Made by a program: the position numbers and the translations under genes. Under the pieces are notes generated by a model. It was not told the origin of the DNA. It saw nothing but the letters and a program-made list of their open reading frames with translations, and searched no databases. Positions 24,462-32,608 of a stretch of 34,305 nt of DNA are shown here, in pieces. The stretch lies in the NCBI RefSeq assembly GCF_013697775.1, contig NZ_JACCWG010000045.1:1-34305 (forward strand). The letters run 5' to 3'. The stretch comes from Ramlibacter sp. (GTDB lineage: Bacteria > Pseudomonadota > Gammaproteobacteria > Burkholderiales > Burkholderiaceae_C). The first letter of the stretch is position 1. Each line of letters opens with the position of its first letter.

Positions 24462-25067
24462 ATCGCTACTGAATTTCGCGACCGCCGCCAGCGCGAGGAA
24501 CGCAAGCACCGACTGAACCGGGAAATCATGGCCCCGGAAGTCCGCTTGTCCGGGCCCAACAACGAGCCCCTGGGCATCGTGAGCCTGCAGGAAGCCCTGC
24601 GCCTGGCTGGCGAAGCCGACGTCGACCTGGTTGAAATTGCCGCGACTGCCGTTCCGCCGGTATGCCGGCTGATGGACTACGGCAAGTTCAAATACCAGGA
24701 ACAGAAGAAGGCCGCCGAAGCGAAGTCGAAGCAGACGGTCATCGAAATCAAGGAAATCAAGTTCCGCCCGGGCACGGACGATGGCGACTACAACATCAAG
24801 TTGCGCAACATCCGACGTTTCCTGGCCGAAGGCGATAAATGCAAGATCACGCTGCGCTTTCGCGGCCGCGAGATCACGCACCAGGAAATCGGCATGGCGC
24901 TGCTGCAGCGCCTGCGCGACGACCTGGCGGACACGATCATCGTGGAGCAGTTCCCGAAGCTGGAAGGCCGGCAGATGATCATGATGATCGCCCCGGGCAA
25001 GCGCAAGCTGCCCCCAGCCAAGCCGGCCGAAGCGGCGGCCAGCCCGTCGCCCGCGACGACGGCCTGA
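24462..25067 (+). CDS. infC: Translation initiation factor IF-3 with AUC start codon
   Basis: The protein is 201 residues when started at ATC 24462, reading (M)[20 protein letters not shown], then [20 protein letters not shown]. The frame has a stop at 24435-24437 and no ATG, GTG or TTG before ATG 24528, which would remove 22 family-conserved residues. AGGA lies about nine bases before the ATC. IF-3 proofreads start codons on the 30S subunit. infC genes of proteobacteria use rare AUU/AUC starts so that excess IF-3 represses its own synthesis. The N domain (about 20-90), lysine-rich linker ([15 protein letters not shown]) and C domain are complete. A Pro/Ala-rich tail of about 15 residues ends the protein. 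Confidence 0.95.
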   Translation: MATEFRDRRQREERKHRLNREIMAPEVRLSGPNNEPLGIVSLQEALRLAGEADVDLVEIAATAVPPVCRLMDYGKFKYQEQKKAAEAKSKQTVIEIKEIKFRPGTDDGDYNIKLRNIRRFLAEGDKCKITLRFRGREITHQEIGMALLQRLRDDLADTIIVEQFPKLEGRQMIMMIAPGKRKLPPAKPAEAAASPSPATTA

Positions 25068-25123
25068 AGCGAAAAAGAAAACGGTTCAGTGATCCAGCGG
25101 TTGGTCGCCGCTGGTGAACGGAT

Positions 25124-25168
25124 GGCGAGTGCAAACTCGCCGCAAAAGTGGCGAATTCAAAACTCGCC
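25124..25168 (+). promoter_or_regulatory. Twin hairpins in the rpmI leader (probable L20 autoregulation)
   Basis: GGCGAGT (25124-25130) pairs with ACTCGCC (25135-25141) around a GCAA tetraloop. A near-copy, GGCGA-A-TT...AA-C-TCGCC (25150-25168), follows nine bases later. They lie in the 178-bp gap between infC and rpmI. In E. coli, L20 binds structured RNA here to repress rpmI-rplT translation, so the pair may be the local equivalent. That assignment is inferred from position. Confidence 0.5.
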
Positions 25169-25245
25169 GCGACAAGTGGCTCGGGGCCATCAAGACGCGA
25201 AGGATTCGCGGCGCCTCACGAGCACAAAGTAGAAGGAGCATTCAC

Positions 25246-25449
25246 ATGCCCAAAATGAAGACCAAGAGCGGCGCGAAGAAGCGCTTTCGCGTGCGTCCCG
25301 GCGGGACGGTCAAGCGTGGTCAAGCCTTCAAGCGCCACATCCTGACCAAGAAGTCCACCAAGAACAAGCGCCACCTGCGCGGTGCCGTCAGCGTGCATGA
25401 GACCAATATGGGTCACATGGCGCAGATGCTGCCGTTCGCAGGCCTGTAA
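25246..25449 (+). CDS. rpmI: 50S ribosomal protein L35
   Basis: The 67-residue basic protein starts [20 protein letters not shown] and includes [17 protein letters not shown] and a C-terminal [12 protein letters not shown], the standard L35 sequence. AGAAGGAG lies before the ATG. It is followed after 27 bases by rplT and is normally co-translated with it under L20 feedback. L35 binds 23S rRNA domain II near the exit tunnel. Confidence 0.98.
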   Translation: MPKMKTKSGAKKRFRVRPGGTVKRGQAFKRHILTKKSTKNKRHLRGAVSVHETNMGHMAQMLPFAGL

Positions 25450-25476
25450 CCCACCAGACGAAGAAGGAGAACACAC

Positions 25477-25836
25477 ATGCCTCGCGTCAAACGTGGTGTC
25501 ACGGCTCGCGCCCGCCACAAGAAGGTCCTCGCCCTAGCCAAGGGTTTCCGCGGTCGCCGCGGTAATGTCTTCCGCATCGCCAAAGAAGCGGTGATGAAGG
25601 CGGGGCAATATGCCTACCGCGACCGCCGTGCCAAAAAGCGCGTCTTCCGCCAGCTCTGGATCGCCCGTATCAACGCGGCGGCCCGTTTGAATGGCCTGAC
25701 GTACAGCCAGTTCGCCAACGGCATCCGCAAGGCCGGTATCGAGATCGACCGCAAGGTCCTCGCCGATATCGCCGTGCATGACCCGGTGGCATTTACCGGC
25801 ATCGTGGAGCAAGTCAAGGCCAGTCTGGCTGCTTGA
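25477..25836 (+). CDS. rplT: 50S ribosomal protein L20
   Basis: The 119-residue protein starts [20 protein letters not shown] and contains [40 protein letters not shown] and the C-terminal domain with GITEID-type sequence ([19 protein letters not shown]). L20 is an early assembly protein that binds 23S rRNA through its long basic N-terminus. It is also the translational repressor of its own operon in enterobacteria. AAGGAG precedes the ATG. Confidence 0.98.
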   Translation: MPRVKRGVTARARHKKVLALAKGFRGRRGNVFRIAKEAVMKAGQYAYRDRRAKKRVFRQLWIARINAAARLNGLTYSQFANGIRKAGIEIDRKVLADIAVHDPVAFTGIVEQVKASLAA

Positions 25837-25884
25837 GTTCACGGCGGGTGCCGCCCGAGCGGCGCCCGGTGCACACAAAAAGAC

Positions 25885-25918
25885 AGGGGCTAGGGCTTGC
25901 CAGCGCTAGCCCCTTTTT
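25885..25918 (+). terminator. Terminator-like hairpin between rplT and pheS
   Basis: AGGGGCTAG (25885-25893) pairs with CTAGCCCCT (25906-25914) and runs into a T-tract to 25918. The loop is 12 bases. It lies 48 bases after rplT and 18 bases before pheS, so it may end the ribosomal-protein transcript partly or act as an attenuator for pheST. No Phe-rich leader frame is seen before it. Confidence 0.72.
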
Positions 25919-25936
25919 CATTTGCGCGAAAGATCC

Positions 25937-27001
25937 ATGACTGAGCTCGATTCCATCGTCGACGCCGCGCGCGCCGCGCGCGCCGCGTTCGCCCAGGCGT
26001 CCACGCCCGCGGAACTGGAGAACGCCAAGGCGCAGTTCACCGGCAAGTCCGGCCGCATCACCGAGCTGATGAAGGGCATGGGCGCCCTCTCGGTGGAAGA
26101 GAAGAAGACCCGCGGCGCGGCCATCAACCAGGCCAAGCAGGCGATCGAGGCGGCGCTGAACGCGCGCCGCCAGGCGCTTGCCGAAGCCGAACTGGAACTG
26201 CAGCTGAAGGCCGAGGCGCTGGACGTGTCCTTGCCCGGGCGCATGCGCGAGCCCGGCGGGCTGCATCCGGTCACGCTGACCCTGGAGCGCATCGAGCGCA
26301 TCTTCGCCAGCATGGGCTTCGACGTGGCCGACGGCCCCGAGGTCGAGAGCGACTGGCACAGCTTCACCTCGCTGAACAACCCGCCCAACCATCCGGCGCG
26401 CTCGATGCAGGACACGTTCTACGTGGACATCAAGGGCGACGACGGCATTCCCTACAACCTGCGCCCGCACACCAGCCCGATGCAGGTGCGCTACGCCCAC
26501 CAGCACATCAAGAAGCACGCGGAGCTGGTGAAGTCCGGCCAGGCCATGCCCGAGATCCGCGTGATCGCGCCGGGCCGCACCTACCGCGTGGACAACGACG
26601 CGACGCACTCGCCGATGTTCCACCAGTGCGAAGGCCTGTGGCTGGGCGAGAACGTGAGCTTCAAGGACCTGAAGGTCGTGTTCACCGAGTTCTGCCGCCG
26701 CTTCTTCGAGACCGACGACCTGGCGCTGCGCTTTCGGCCCAGCTTCTTCCCGTTCACCGAACCCAGCGCGGAGATCGACATCCAGTTCGCCGGCGGCCCG
26801 CTGGCCGGGCGCTGGCTGGAAGTCGCGGGCTCCGGCCAGGTGCACCCGAACGTGGTGCGCAACATGGGCCTGGACCCGGAGAAGTCGATCGGCTTCGCCT
26901 TCGGCATGGGCCCCGACCGCCTCACCATGCTCCGCTACGGCGTGAACGACCTGCGCCTGTTCTTCGACGGCGACATCCGTTTCCTGCGCCAATTCCGCTA
27001 A
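25937..27001 (+). CDS. pheS: Phenylalanyl-tRNA synthetase alpha subunit
   Basis: The 354-residue alpha subunit carries the class II catalytic core of the (alpha-beta)2 enzyme. An N-terminal coiled-coil tRNA-binding arm (about 1-95, rich in Ala, Arg, Glu and Lys) precedes the core. The core contains [20 protein letters not shown], then [26 protein letters not shown] (motif 2), and a glycine-rich motif 3 region [14 protein letters not shown]. An upstream in-frame TTG at 25922 exists, but ATG 25937 gives the normal MTELDSIV start. It follows the rplT hairpin and precedes pheT by 20 bases. Confidence 0.97.
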   Translation: MTELDSIVDAARAARAAFAQASTPAELENAKAQFTGKSGRITELMKGMGALSVEEKKTRGAAINQAKQAIEAALNARRQALAEAELELQLKAEALDVSLPGRMREPGGLHPVTLTLERIERIFASMGFDVADGPEVESDWHSFTSLNNPPNHPARSMQDTFYVDIKGDDGIPYNLRPHTSPMQVRYAHQHIKKHAELVKSGQAMPEIRVIAPGRTYRVDNDATHSPMFHQCEGLWLGENVSFKDLKVVFTEFCRRFFETDDLALRFRPSFFPFTEPSAEIDIQFAGGPLAGRWLEVAGSGQVHPNVVRNMGLDPEKSIGFAFGMGPDRLTMLRYGVNDLRLFFDGDIRFLRQFR

Positions 27002-27021
27002 CCGACCGCGACGACAAGAAC

Positions 27022-29439
27022 ATGCAATTCCCCGAGTCCTGGCTGCGCGAGTTCTGCAACCCGCCGCTCGACGCGAAGCAGATCGCCGACGTGCTCACCA
27101 TGGGTGGGCTGGAGGTCGAAGACCTGCGCCCGGTCGCGCCGCCGTTTTCCAAGGTGGTGGTCGGCGAGATCAAGGAAGCGGTGCAGCACCCCAACGCCGA
27201 CCGCCTGCGCGTGTGCCAGGTAGACGTCGGCACGGGCACTTTGCTGAACATCGTGTGCGGCGCGCCGAACGCGCGCGTGGGCATCCGCGTGCCGACCGCC
27301 CTGGTCGGCGCCGAGTTGCCGCCCGGCGACGACGGCAAGCCGTTCCAGATCAAGACCGGCAAGCTGCGCGGCGTGGAGAGCCAGGGCATGCTGTGCTCGG
27401 CGCGCGAACTCAAGCTGAATGAAGACCACTCCGGCCTGATGGAACTCGCGCGCGACGTGCCGCTGGGTGCCGACGTGCGCGAGCTGCTGCAACTGGACGA
27501 CCACGTCTTCACGCTCAAACTCACGCCCAACCTCGCGCACGCGCTCAGCGTCTACGGCGTGGCGCGCGAGCTGGCGGCTTTGACCGGCGCGCCGCTCGCG
27601 CAGCCGGCGTTCCCCGCCGTGCAGCCCGCGCACGACCAGCGCATGAAGGTGAAGGTCGAGGCACCCGACCTGTGCGGCCGCTTCTCCGGCCGTGTGGTGC
27701 GCAACGTCGACACCAAGGCGCAGACGCCGCGGTGGATGGTGGACCGACTCGCGCGCTGCGGCCAGCGCAGCGTCACGGCACTGGTGGACATTTCCAACTA
27801 CGTGATGTTCGAGTTCGGCCGGCCTTCGCACATCTTCGACTTCGACAAGATCCACGGCGGCCTCACGGTGCGCTGGGGCCGCAAGGGCGAGCAGCTCAAG
27901 CTGCTGAACGGCAACACCATCGAGGCCGACGAGACCGTCGGCGTGATCGCCGACGATGTGCAGGTCGAGTCGCTGGCCGGCATCATGGGCGGCGACGCCA
28001 CGGCCGTGTCCGACGACACGCGCAACGTCTACGTCGAGGCCGCCTTCTGGTGGCCCGAGTCGGTGCAGGGGCGCTCGCGCCGCTACAACTTCTCCACCGA
28101 TGCGGGGCACCGCTTCGAGCGCGGGGTCGACCCGAGCACCACGGTCGAACACATCGAGCGCATCACCCAGCTGGTGCTGGACGTCTGCGGCGGCGAAGCC
28201 GGCCCGATGGACGACCAAGTGCTGCGCGTGTCCGAGCGCAAGCCGGTGCAGCTGCGCGTGGCGCGCGCCGGCAAGGTGATCGGCATGCCGGTGAGCGTGC
28301 AGCAATGCCTGGACGTGTTCCAGCGCCTGGGCGTGCCGGCCGTGCATGACGTCGGCGTGATCACCGTGTCGCCGCCGCCGTACCGCTTCGACCTGTCAAT
28401 CGAGGAAGACCTGATCGAGGAGGTCGCGCGTGTCGTTGGTTTCGCCAGCCTGCCGGAGACGCCGCCGCTTGCGCCCATCACCGCCAAGCCTGCCACCGAG
28501 GCGCGGCGCAGCCCGTTCGCGGTACGGCGCCTGCTGGCCGCGCTGGGCTACCAGGAGACGATCAACTTCAGTTTCGTCGAGGAGCGCTGGGAGCACGAGC
28601 TCGCCGGCAACGCCGACCCGATCCGCCTGCTCAATCCGATCGCCAGCACCATGGGCGTGATGCGCTCGTCGCTGGTCGGCTCGCTGCTGCAGGTGCTGAA
28701 GTTCAATCTGGACCGCAAGGCCGCGCGCGTGCGCGTGTTCGAACTGGGCCGCGTGTTCCTGCGCGACGGCGCGGTGCAGACCACCGACACCACGGTGCGC
28801 GGCGTGCACCAGCCGATGCGCGTGGCGGGCCTGGCGTACGGCGAGCCCGATGGCCTGCAGTGGGGCCGCAAGAGCGGCGGCGCCGATTTCTACGACGCCA
28901 AGGGCGACGTCGAGGCGCTGCTGGCGCCGCGGCGCGCCGAGTTCGTGCCGGGCACGCATCCGGCCATGCACCCGGGCCGCTGCGCCATCGTGCGCGTGGA
29001 CGGCCGCGACATCGGCGTCGTGGGCGAGTTGCATCCGCGCTGGCGCCAGCAGTGGGAGTTCGCGCAGGCGCCGGTGCTGTTCGAACTGGACCTCGACGCC
29101 GTGCTCGCGCGCGTGCTGCCGGTGTCGGTGCCGGTGCCGAAATTCCAGCCGGTGGAGCGCGACATCGCCGTGACCGTGAGCGATGGCGTGACGCATGCGG
29201 CGCTGATGGAGGCGGTGCATTCGGCCGAGACCGGTGGACTTCTGCGCGACGCGATGCTGTTCGACGTGTACAAGCCGAAGCAGCAGGTGGCGGGCCTCGC
29301 CGCCAATGAAAAAAGCCTGGCGGTGCGCTTGACGCTCGCCAGCGACGCGGCCACACTGACCGACGAGCAGATCGATGCGGCCGTCCAGTCGGTGGTGGAG
29401 CGCATTGCCAGTCGCCTGGGTGGTCGATTGAGGGGGTGA
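27022..29439 (+). CDS. pheT: Phenylalanyl-tRNA synthetase beta subunit
   Basis: The 805-residue beta subunit starts MQFPESWLREFCNPPLDAKQ. It contains an EMAP-like tRNA-binding domain (about 39-150, with HPNADRLRVCQVDVGTG and GIRVPTALVGAELPPG). The B3/B4 editing domain follows (about 210-390, SVTALVDISNYVMFEFGRPS and IMGGDATAVSDDTRNVYVEA), then the B5 domain and the catalytic-like domain (FSFVEERW). A C-terminal anticodon-binding FDX-ACB domain contains FQPVERDIAVTVSDGVTH. Length is normal. One base separates its stop from the ihfA ATG, so they are coupled. Confidence 0.97.
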   Translation: MQFPESWLREFCNPPLDAKQIADVLTMGGLEVEDLRPVAPPFSKVVVGEIKEAVQHPNADRLRVCQVDVGTGTLLNIVCGAPNARVGIRVPTALVGAELPPGDDGKPFQIKTGKLRGVESQGMLCSARELKLNEDHSGLMELARDVPLGADVRELLQLDDHVFTLKLTPNLAHALSVYGVARELAALTGAPLAQPAFPAVQPAHDQRMKVKVEAPDLCGRFSGRVVRNVDTKAQTPRWMVDRLARCGQRSVTALVDISNYVMFEFGRPSHIFDFDKIHGGLTVRWGRKGEQLKLLNGNTIEADETVGVIADDVQVESLAGIMGGDATAVSDDTRNVYVEAAFWWPESVQGRSRRYNFSTDAGHRFERGVDPSTTVEHIERITQLVLDVCGGEAGPMDDQVLRVSERKPVQLRVARAGKVIGMPVSVQQCLDVFQRLGVPAVHDVGVITVSPPPYRFDLSIEEDLIEEVARVVGFASLPETPPLAPITAKPATEARRSPFAVRRLLAALGYQETINFSFVEERWEHELAGNADPIRLLNPIASTMGVMRSSLVGSLLQVLKFNLDRKAARVRVFELGRVFLRDGAVQTTDTTVRGVHQPMRVAGLAYGEPDGLQWGRKSGGADFYDAKGDVEALLAPRRAEFVPGTHPAMHPGRCAIVRVDGRDIGVVGELHPRWRQQWEFAQAPVLFELDLDAVLARVLPVSVPVPKFQPVERDIAVTVSDGVTHAALMEAVHSAETGGLLRDAMLFDVYKPKQQVAGLAANEKSLAVRLTLASDAATLTDEQIDAAVQSVVERIASRLGGRLRG

Positions 29440-29440
29440 G

Positions 29441-29821
29441 ATGACCGATCTGACAACAACGACCCAGCGGGACAACAGCATGGAACTGGCGGTGGAGAGC
29501 CTGGAGACGCCGGCGCTCACGAAGGCGCAGCTTGCCGAACTGCTGTTCGAGCAGATCGGCCTCAACAAGCGCGAGTCCAAGGACATGATCGACGCGTTCT
29601 TCGACCTGGTGTCCACCAGCCTGGTGGAAGGCAAGGACGTGAAGATCTCCGGCTTCGGCAACTTCCAGATCCGCACCAAAGCGCCGCGTCCCGGGCGCAA
29701 TCCGCGCACCGGCGAAGCCATTCCCATCGAAGCGCGCCGCGTCGTCACCTTCCACGCCAGCCACAAGCTCAAGGAACAGATCCAGGGCTTGCCGGGCGGC
29801 GCCGACGGCACGCTGCCGTAA
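29441..29821 (+). CDS. ihfA: Integration host factor alpha subunit
   Basis: The 126-residue protein has the HU/IHF fold: LTKAQLAELLFEQIGLNKRE, KDMIDAFFDLVSTSLVEGKD, VKISGFGNFQIR and RPGRNPRTGEAIPIEARRVV. The beta-arm tip RNPRTGE carries the proline that wedges into bent DNA. It is longer than enteric IhfA (about 99) because of a roughly 26-residue polar N-terminal extension. The extension is real if ATG 29441 is used; ATG 29480 would shorten it. IhfA pairs with IhfB to bend DNA. The position after pheT is conserved in proteobacteria. Confidence 0.95.
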   Translation: MTDLTTTTQRDNSMELAVESLETPALTKAQLAELLFEQIGLNKRESKDMIDAFFDLVSTSLVEGKDVKISGFGNFQIRTKAPRPGRNPRTGEAIPIEARRVVTFHASHKLKEQIQGLPGGADGTLP

Positions 29822-29883
29822 CACGTCCTCACAAAAGCAACGATTCGCGCACACTGCGCGTCCCGGCCTTTGTTTTCGCGGCG

Positions 29884-29896
29884 GGTTAGAGTAACC
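29884..29896. promoter_or_regulatory. GGTTA-N3-TAACC palindrome upstream of the MerR-type gene
   Basis: GGTTAGAGTAACC is a perfect inverted repeat 33 bases before the ATG. TTGTTT (29870-29875) lies upstream and TAACCT could serve as a weak -10 with a 16-base spacer. MerR proteins bind palindromes inside their promoters, so it may be an autoregulatory site. Confidence 0.35.
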
Positions 29897-29928
29897 TAGC
29901 AACTCCCCCGCCTACGACATTGATTTCA

Positions 29929-30378
29929 ATGGAGAAATCGCTCCCTTCCATTCCAGCCAAGCGCTACTTCACCATCGGTGAAGTCAGCGAACTATGCGGC
30001 GTCAAGCCGCACGTGTTGCGGTATTGGGAGCAGGAATTCACGCAGCTGCGGCCGATGAAGCGGCGCGGCAACCGCCGCTATTACCAGCACCACGAAGTGC
30101 TGATGATCCGCCGCATCCGTGACCTGCTGTACGACCAGGGCTTCACCATCAGCGGCGCGCGCAATAAGCTGCAGGAGATCGTGCAGGTCGAGCGCGACAA
30201 GCGTCGCGCCGGCGAAGTCATGCTCGAGGGGGTCGAGGTGATCGAGCTCGACGACTCGCGCTTTCCCGATTTCGAAGAGAGCGAACTGACGCCCGAGGCC
30301 GACCTGGTCCAGCAGAAGCTGCAGTACGTCAAGCGCGAGCTGTTCGAAATCCGCGACCTGCTGGGGCCCCTGCATTGA
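29929..30378 (+). CDS. MerR family transcriptional regulator
   Basis: The 149-residue protein has an N-terminal MerR winged helix: YFTIGEVSELCGVKPHVLRY, then WEQEFTQLRPMKRRGNRRYY and the wing helix HHEVLMIRRIRDLLYDQGFTISGA. A coiled-coil dimerisation helix follows (about 80-145). No Cys cluster for metal sensing is present at the C-terminus. The gene directly after ihfA is conserved in many proteobacteria as an unnamed MerR-type regulator with no known effector. ATG 29929 is preferred over the TTG at 29920. Its stop overlaps the -35 box of the tRNA-Pro promoter. Confidence 0.9.
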   Translation: MEKSLPSIPAKRYFTIGEVSELCGVKPHVLRYWEQEFTQLRPMKRRGNRRYYQHHEVLMIRRIRDLLYDQGFTISGARNKLQEIVQVERDKRRAGEVMLEGVEVIELDDSRFPDFEESELTPEADLVQQKLQYVKRELFEIRDLLGPLH

Positions 30379-30402
30379 GAGCTCCGCGGCACACGCTATA
30401 AT
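30375..30402 (+). promoter_or_regulatory. Promoter of tRNA-Pro
   Basis: TTGAGA (30375-30380) is followed after 16 bases by a perfect TATAAT (30397-30402) and a GC-rich discriminator (CGCGGGC) before the tRNA. This is typical of stringently controlled stable-RNA promoters. The -35 box overlaps the stop codon of the MerR-type gene. Confidence 0.75.
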
Positions 30403-30411
30403 CGCGGGCTT

Positions 30412-30488
30412 CGGCGTGTAGCGCAGCCTGGTAGCGCACTTGCATGGGGTGCAAGGGGTCGCGAGTTCGAATCCCGCCACGCCGACCA
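30412..30488 (+). tRNA. tRNA-Pro (anticodon GGG)
   Basis: The 77-base gene folds with acceptor stem CGGCGTG/CACGCCG, discriminator A and encoded CCA. The anticodon stem is CTTGC/GCAAG, with loop ATGGGGT and GGG at positions 34-36. The T arm contains GTTCGAATC. The C1 start and overall shape match bacterial tRNA-Pro. It reads CCC (and CCU) codons. Confidence 0.96.
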
Positions 30489-30497
30489 AGTACAGGA

Positions 30498-30537
30498 AAG
30501 CCGGTCGACCCGAAAGGGTCCGACCGGCTTCTTCTTT
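30498..30537 (+). terminator. Terminator after tRNA-Pro
   Basis: AAGCCGGTCG (30498-30507) pairs with CGACCGGCTT (30521-30530); inside it ACCC-GAAA-GGGT forms a second stem with one bulged C. The tail CTTCTTT follows. It separates the tRNA from the signalling operon. Confidence 0.85.
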
Positions 30538-30566
30538 GGTGATCTCCACACATACAATCCGCTGCA

Positions 30567-31463
30567 ATGGCCACTGTCGTCTTCGCCGATCTGGTCGGCA
30601 GCACCGGGATCTTCGAGCGGCTTGGTGACGAAACCGCCGGACGGTTCGTCACGCAGCTGACCACCGCGTTGTCCAAGACCTTCGAGCAACACAGCGGCCG
30701 CGTGGTCAAGCTGCTGGGCGACGGTTTGTTCGTGGTGTTCCCCCGTGAAACCGATGCGCTGGCGGCCTGCGTGGTCATCCAGCAGCGCCTGCAGGACAAG
30801 CCGGTCTATGCCGACGGCGGCGGCCGCGGCGCCCCGGTGCAGATGCAGATGGGCCTGGAGGCCGGCGAGGTGGTCGAGATCGACGGCGACTGCTACGGCG
30901 ATGCGGTCAACAGCGCGGCGCGCCTGGCCGACTTGGCCGGCGCCGACCAGATCCTCACGACGCAGCGCGTGCGCGAAGCCTTGCCCACCGAGCAGCAGCG
31001 CCAGCTGCGCAGCCTGGGCCCGATATACCTGCGCGGCAAGAACGAGGGCACCGAGGTGTTCCGCGTCGACTGGCAGCCCGAGCGCGACACCGATGCCACC
31101 GTGATGGGCGTGTCGCTGTTCAAGCCCGCGAAGGACGGCGTGCTGGAAATCTCCGCCGCCGGCCAGACGCTGCGGCTGAATCCGCGCGGCGAGCGCCTGA
31201 CGCTCGGCCGCTCGACCACGGCCTCGCTGGCCATCAACGATTCGCGCGTCTCGCGCATTCACGCCACCGTGGAATGGCGCGGCGGCCACTTCGTTCTGAG
31301 CGACGCCTCCAGCTTCGGCACCTGGGTCTACATGGGCAACCAGAGCGAGGCGGTGGTGCTGCGCCGCACCGAGTGCTACCTGGTCGGCCAGGGCCAGATC
31401 GCGCTGGGCTGCGACCGCAACGCCGAGGAAGCGCCGGTGGCGCTGTTCTCGGTCAAGGGCTGA
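30567..31463 (+). CDS. Class III adenylate/guanylate cyclase domain fused to FHA domain
   Basis: The 298-residue protein has a cyclase homology domain (about 1-165) with the expected catalytic set. FADLVGST carries metal ligand Asp8. VVKLLGDGLFVVF carries Lys48 and metal ligand Asp52. YGDAVNSAARL carries Asp112, Asn115 and Arg119, the transition-state pair. The Lys48/Asp112 combination favours ATP over GTP. Residues about 185-298 are an FHA domain: LTLGRSTTASLAI, SRVSRIHATVEW and SSFGTWVYMG supply the Arg, Ser and Asn/Thr-type phosphothreonine contacts. No membrane segment is present. It starts an operon with a TagH-type FHA protein (8-bp gap) and a Ser/Thr kinase, so kinase phosphorylation may be read by the FHA domain to tune cAMP production. 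That link is inferred. Confidence 0.88.
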   Translation: MATVVFADLVGSTGIFERLGDETAGRFVTQLTTALSKTFEQHSGRVVKLLGDGLFVVFPRETDALAACVVIQQRLQDKPVYADGGGRGAPVQMQMGLEAGEVVEIDGDCYGDAVNSAARLADLAGADQILTTQRVREALPTEQQRQLRSLGPIYLRGKNEGTEVFRVDWQPERDTDATVMGVSLFKPAKDGVLEISAAGQTLRLNPRGERLTLGRSTTASLAINDSRVSRIHATVEWRGGHFVLSDASSFGTWVYMGNQSEAVVLRRTECYLVGQGQIALGCDRNAEEAPVALFSVKG

Positions 31464-31471
31464 CGGCACCC

Positions 31472-32563
31472 GTGGCCACGCTGGACGTCCGCATCGCCGG
31501 CCCCGGCTTCGACACGGTGCGGCGCCTGCAGCCGGAGACGCCGCCGCTGGTGATCGGGCGCGACAGCGAGTGCACCGTCTGCCTGCCCGACCCCGAGCGC
31601 AACGTGTCGCGCCGCCATCTGAGCGTGTGGAACCAGGACGGCGTGCTGCATTTCCACGTGCTGTCGGTCGTCAACGGCGTGGAGATGCCGTTCGGCGAAG
31701 CGCCGCCCGGCGCGCGCGGCGTGCTGCCGGCCGGGCAGGTGCTGAAGCTGGCCGTCTACAGCCTCACCGCGGAGCCGGCCGCCATGGATGCGCAGGAGGA
31801 TCCATGGTCGGTGTTCGACCACGACAATTCGGGTACCAGCACCACGGTGCCAGGCACCCCGCCGCAGGCGGAGGCCGATCCGTTCGGCGAGTGGGGTTTC
31901 GAAAGCACCTTCGGCGGTACGACGGCGGGCCGCGCGCTGGAGGCGGACAAGCTCGCCGTCGCCGGCGACCTCACGCCGTTCTTCCGCGGCATGGGCCTGG
32001 ACCCCGCAAGCATCGGCGCGCTCAGTGAAGGCGAGATGGAAACCATCGGCCGGCTGGCGCGCGACGCCATGCTGGGCCTGCGCGCCATGCATGCACTGGC
32101 CGAGCACGACAAGCAGGAACTGTCTTCCGAAGACCGCACCATGATGGCCGCGCCGCAGTCCAACAACCCGCTGCAGGGTAGTTGGCCGGAAGAGGCGCTG
32201 ATGCAGTACCTGTTCGGCGGCCGCGCGGCCGGCGTCGGTTTCATGCCGCCGGAGCGCGCGGTGCGCGACGCCATCGGCTCGCTGCGCCTGCACGAAGCGG
32301 CGACCAAGGCCGCCATCCGCGCGCTGGCCGAAGGGCTGCTGCGTGAATTCGAACCCGACGCGTTGAAGAAGCGGCTGCTCGGTTCCGGCGCCAGGCTGTT
32401 CGAGTCGGCGCGTGCCTGGGACGCCTACACCCGGTATTACGAAGAGCAGAAGCATGATTTGCCGGCCTGGGTCGAGCGCATGCTCGGGAAATATTTCACT
32501 GAGGCGTATGTGCGCGAGAGTGTGCGTGCCAAAAGGGGCACGCGGCCCGGCATTCATGGCTGA
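31472..32563 (+). CDS. tagH: FHA-domain protein with TagH-type (type VI secretion) C-terminal domain
   Basis: The 363-residue protein starts at GTG 31472 (MATLDVRIAG); no ATG suits the domain start, and the frame further upstream is a shadow of the cyclase gene. FHA domain residues about 5-100 include LVIGRDSECTVCLP, NVSRRHLSVW and Asn68. An acidic, Thr/Ser/Pro-rich linker (about 105-165) holds possible kinase targets such as GTSTTVPGTPP. The C-terminal helical domain (about 166-355: FFRGMGLDPASIGALSEGEM, RTMMAAPQSNNPLQGSWPEE, then MPPERAVRDAIGSLRLHEAA) matches the TagH/Fha1 domain of type VI secretion, where it is activated after PpkA phosphorylation. No other T6SS gene is visible, so it may be an orphan adaptor. 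Confidence 0.85.
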   Translation: MATLDVRIAGPGFDTVRRLQPETPPLVIGRDSECTVCLPDPERNVSRRHLSVWNQDGVLHFHVLSVVNGVEMPFGEAPPGARGVLPAGQVLKLAVYSLTAEPAAMDAQEDPWSVFDHDNSGTSTTVPGTPPQAEADPFGEWGFESTFGGTTAGRALEADKLAVAGDLTPFFRGMGLDPASIGALSEGEMETIGRLARDAMLGLRAMHALAEHDKQELSSEDRTMMAAPQSNNPLQGSWPEEALMQYLFGGRAAGVGFMPPERAVRDAIGSLRLHEAATKAAIRALAEGLLREFEPDALKKRLLGSGARLFESARAWDAYTRYYEEQKHDLPAWVERMLGKYFTEAYVRESVRAKRGTRPGIHG

Positions 32564-32608
32564 GGTGCAGGCTAGAATCGGCTTTCCTCCTCCCACGCCG
32601 TTGCTGAA

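Noticed and set aside
25966-25990. GCGC-rich run near the pheS start as a possible repeat or Z-DNA signal
   Set aside because: It simply encodes the Ala/Arg-rich first helix of PheS (AARAARAAF) in GC-rich codon usage.
30395-30411. Second tRNA or rRNA gene around tRNA-Pro
   Set aside because: Only one cloverleaf can be folded; the flanks are a promoter and a terminator.
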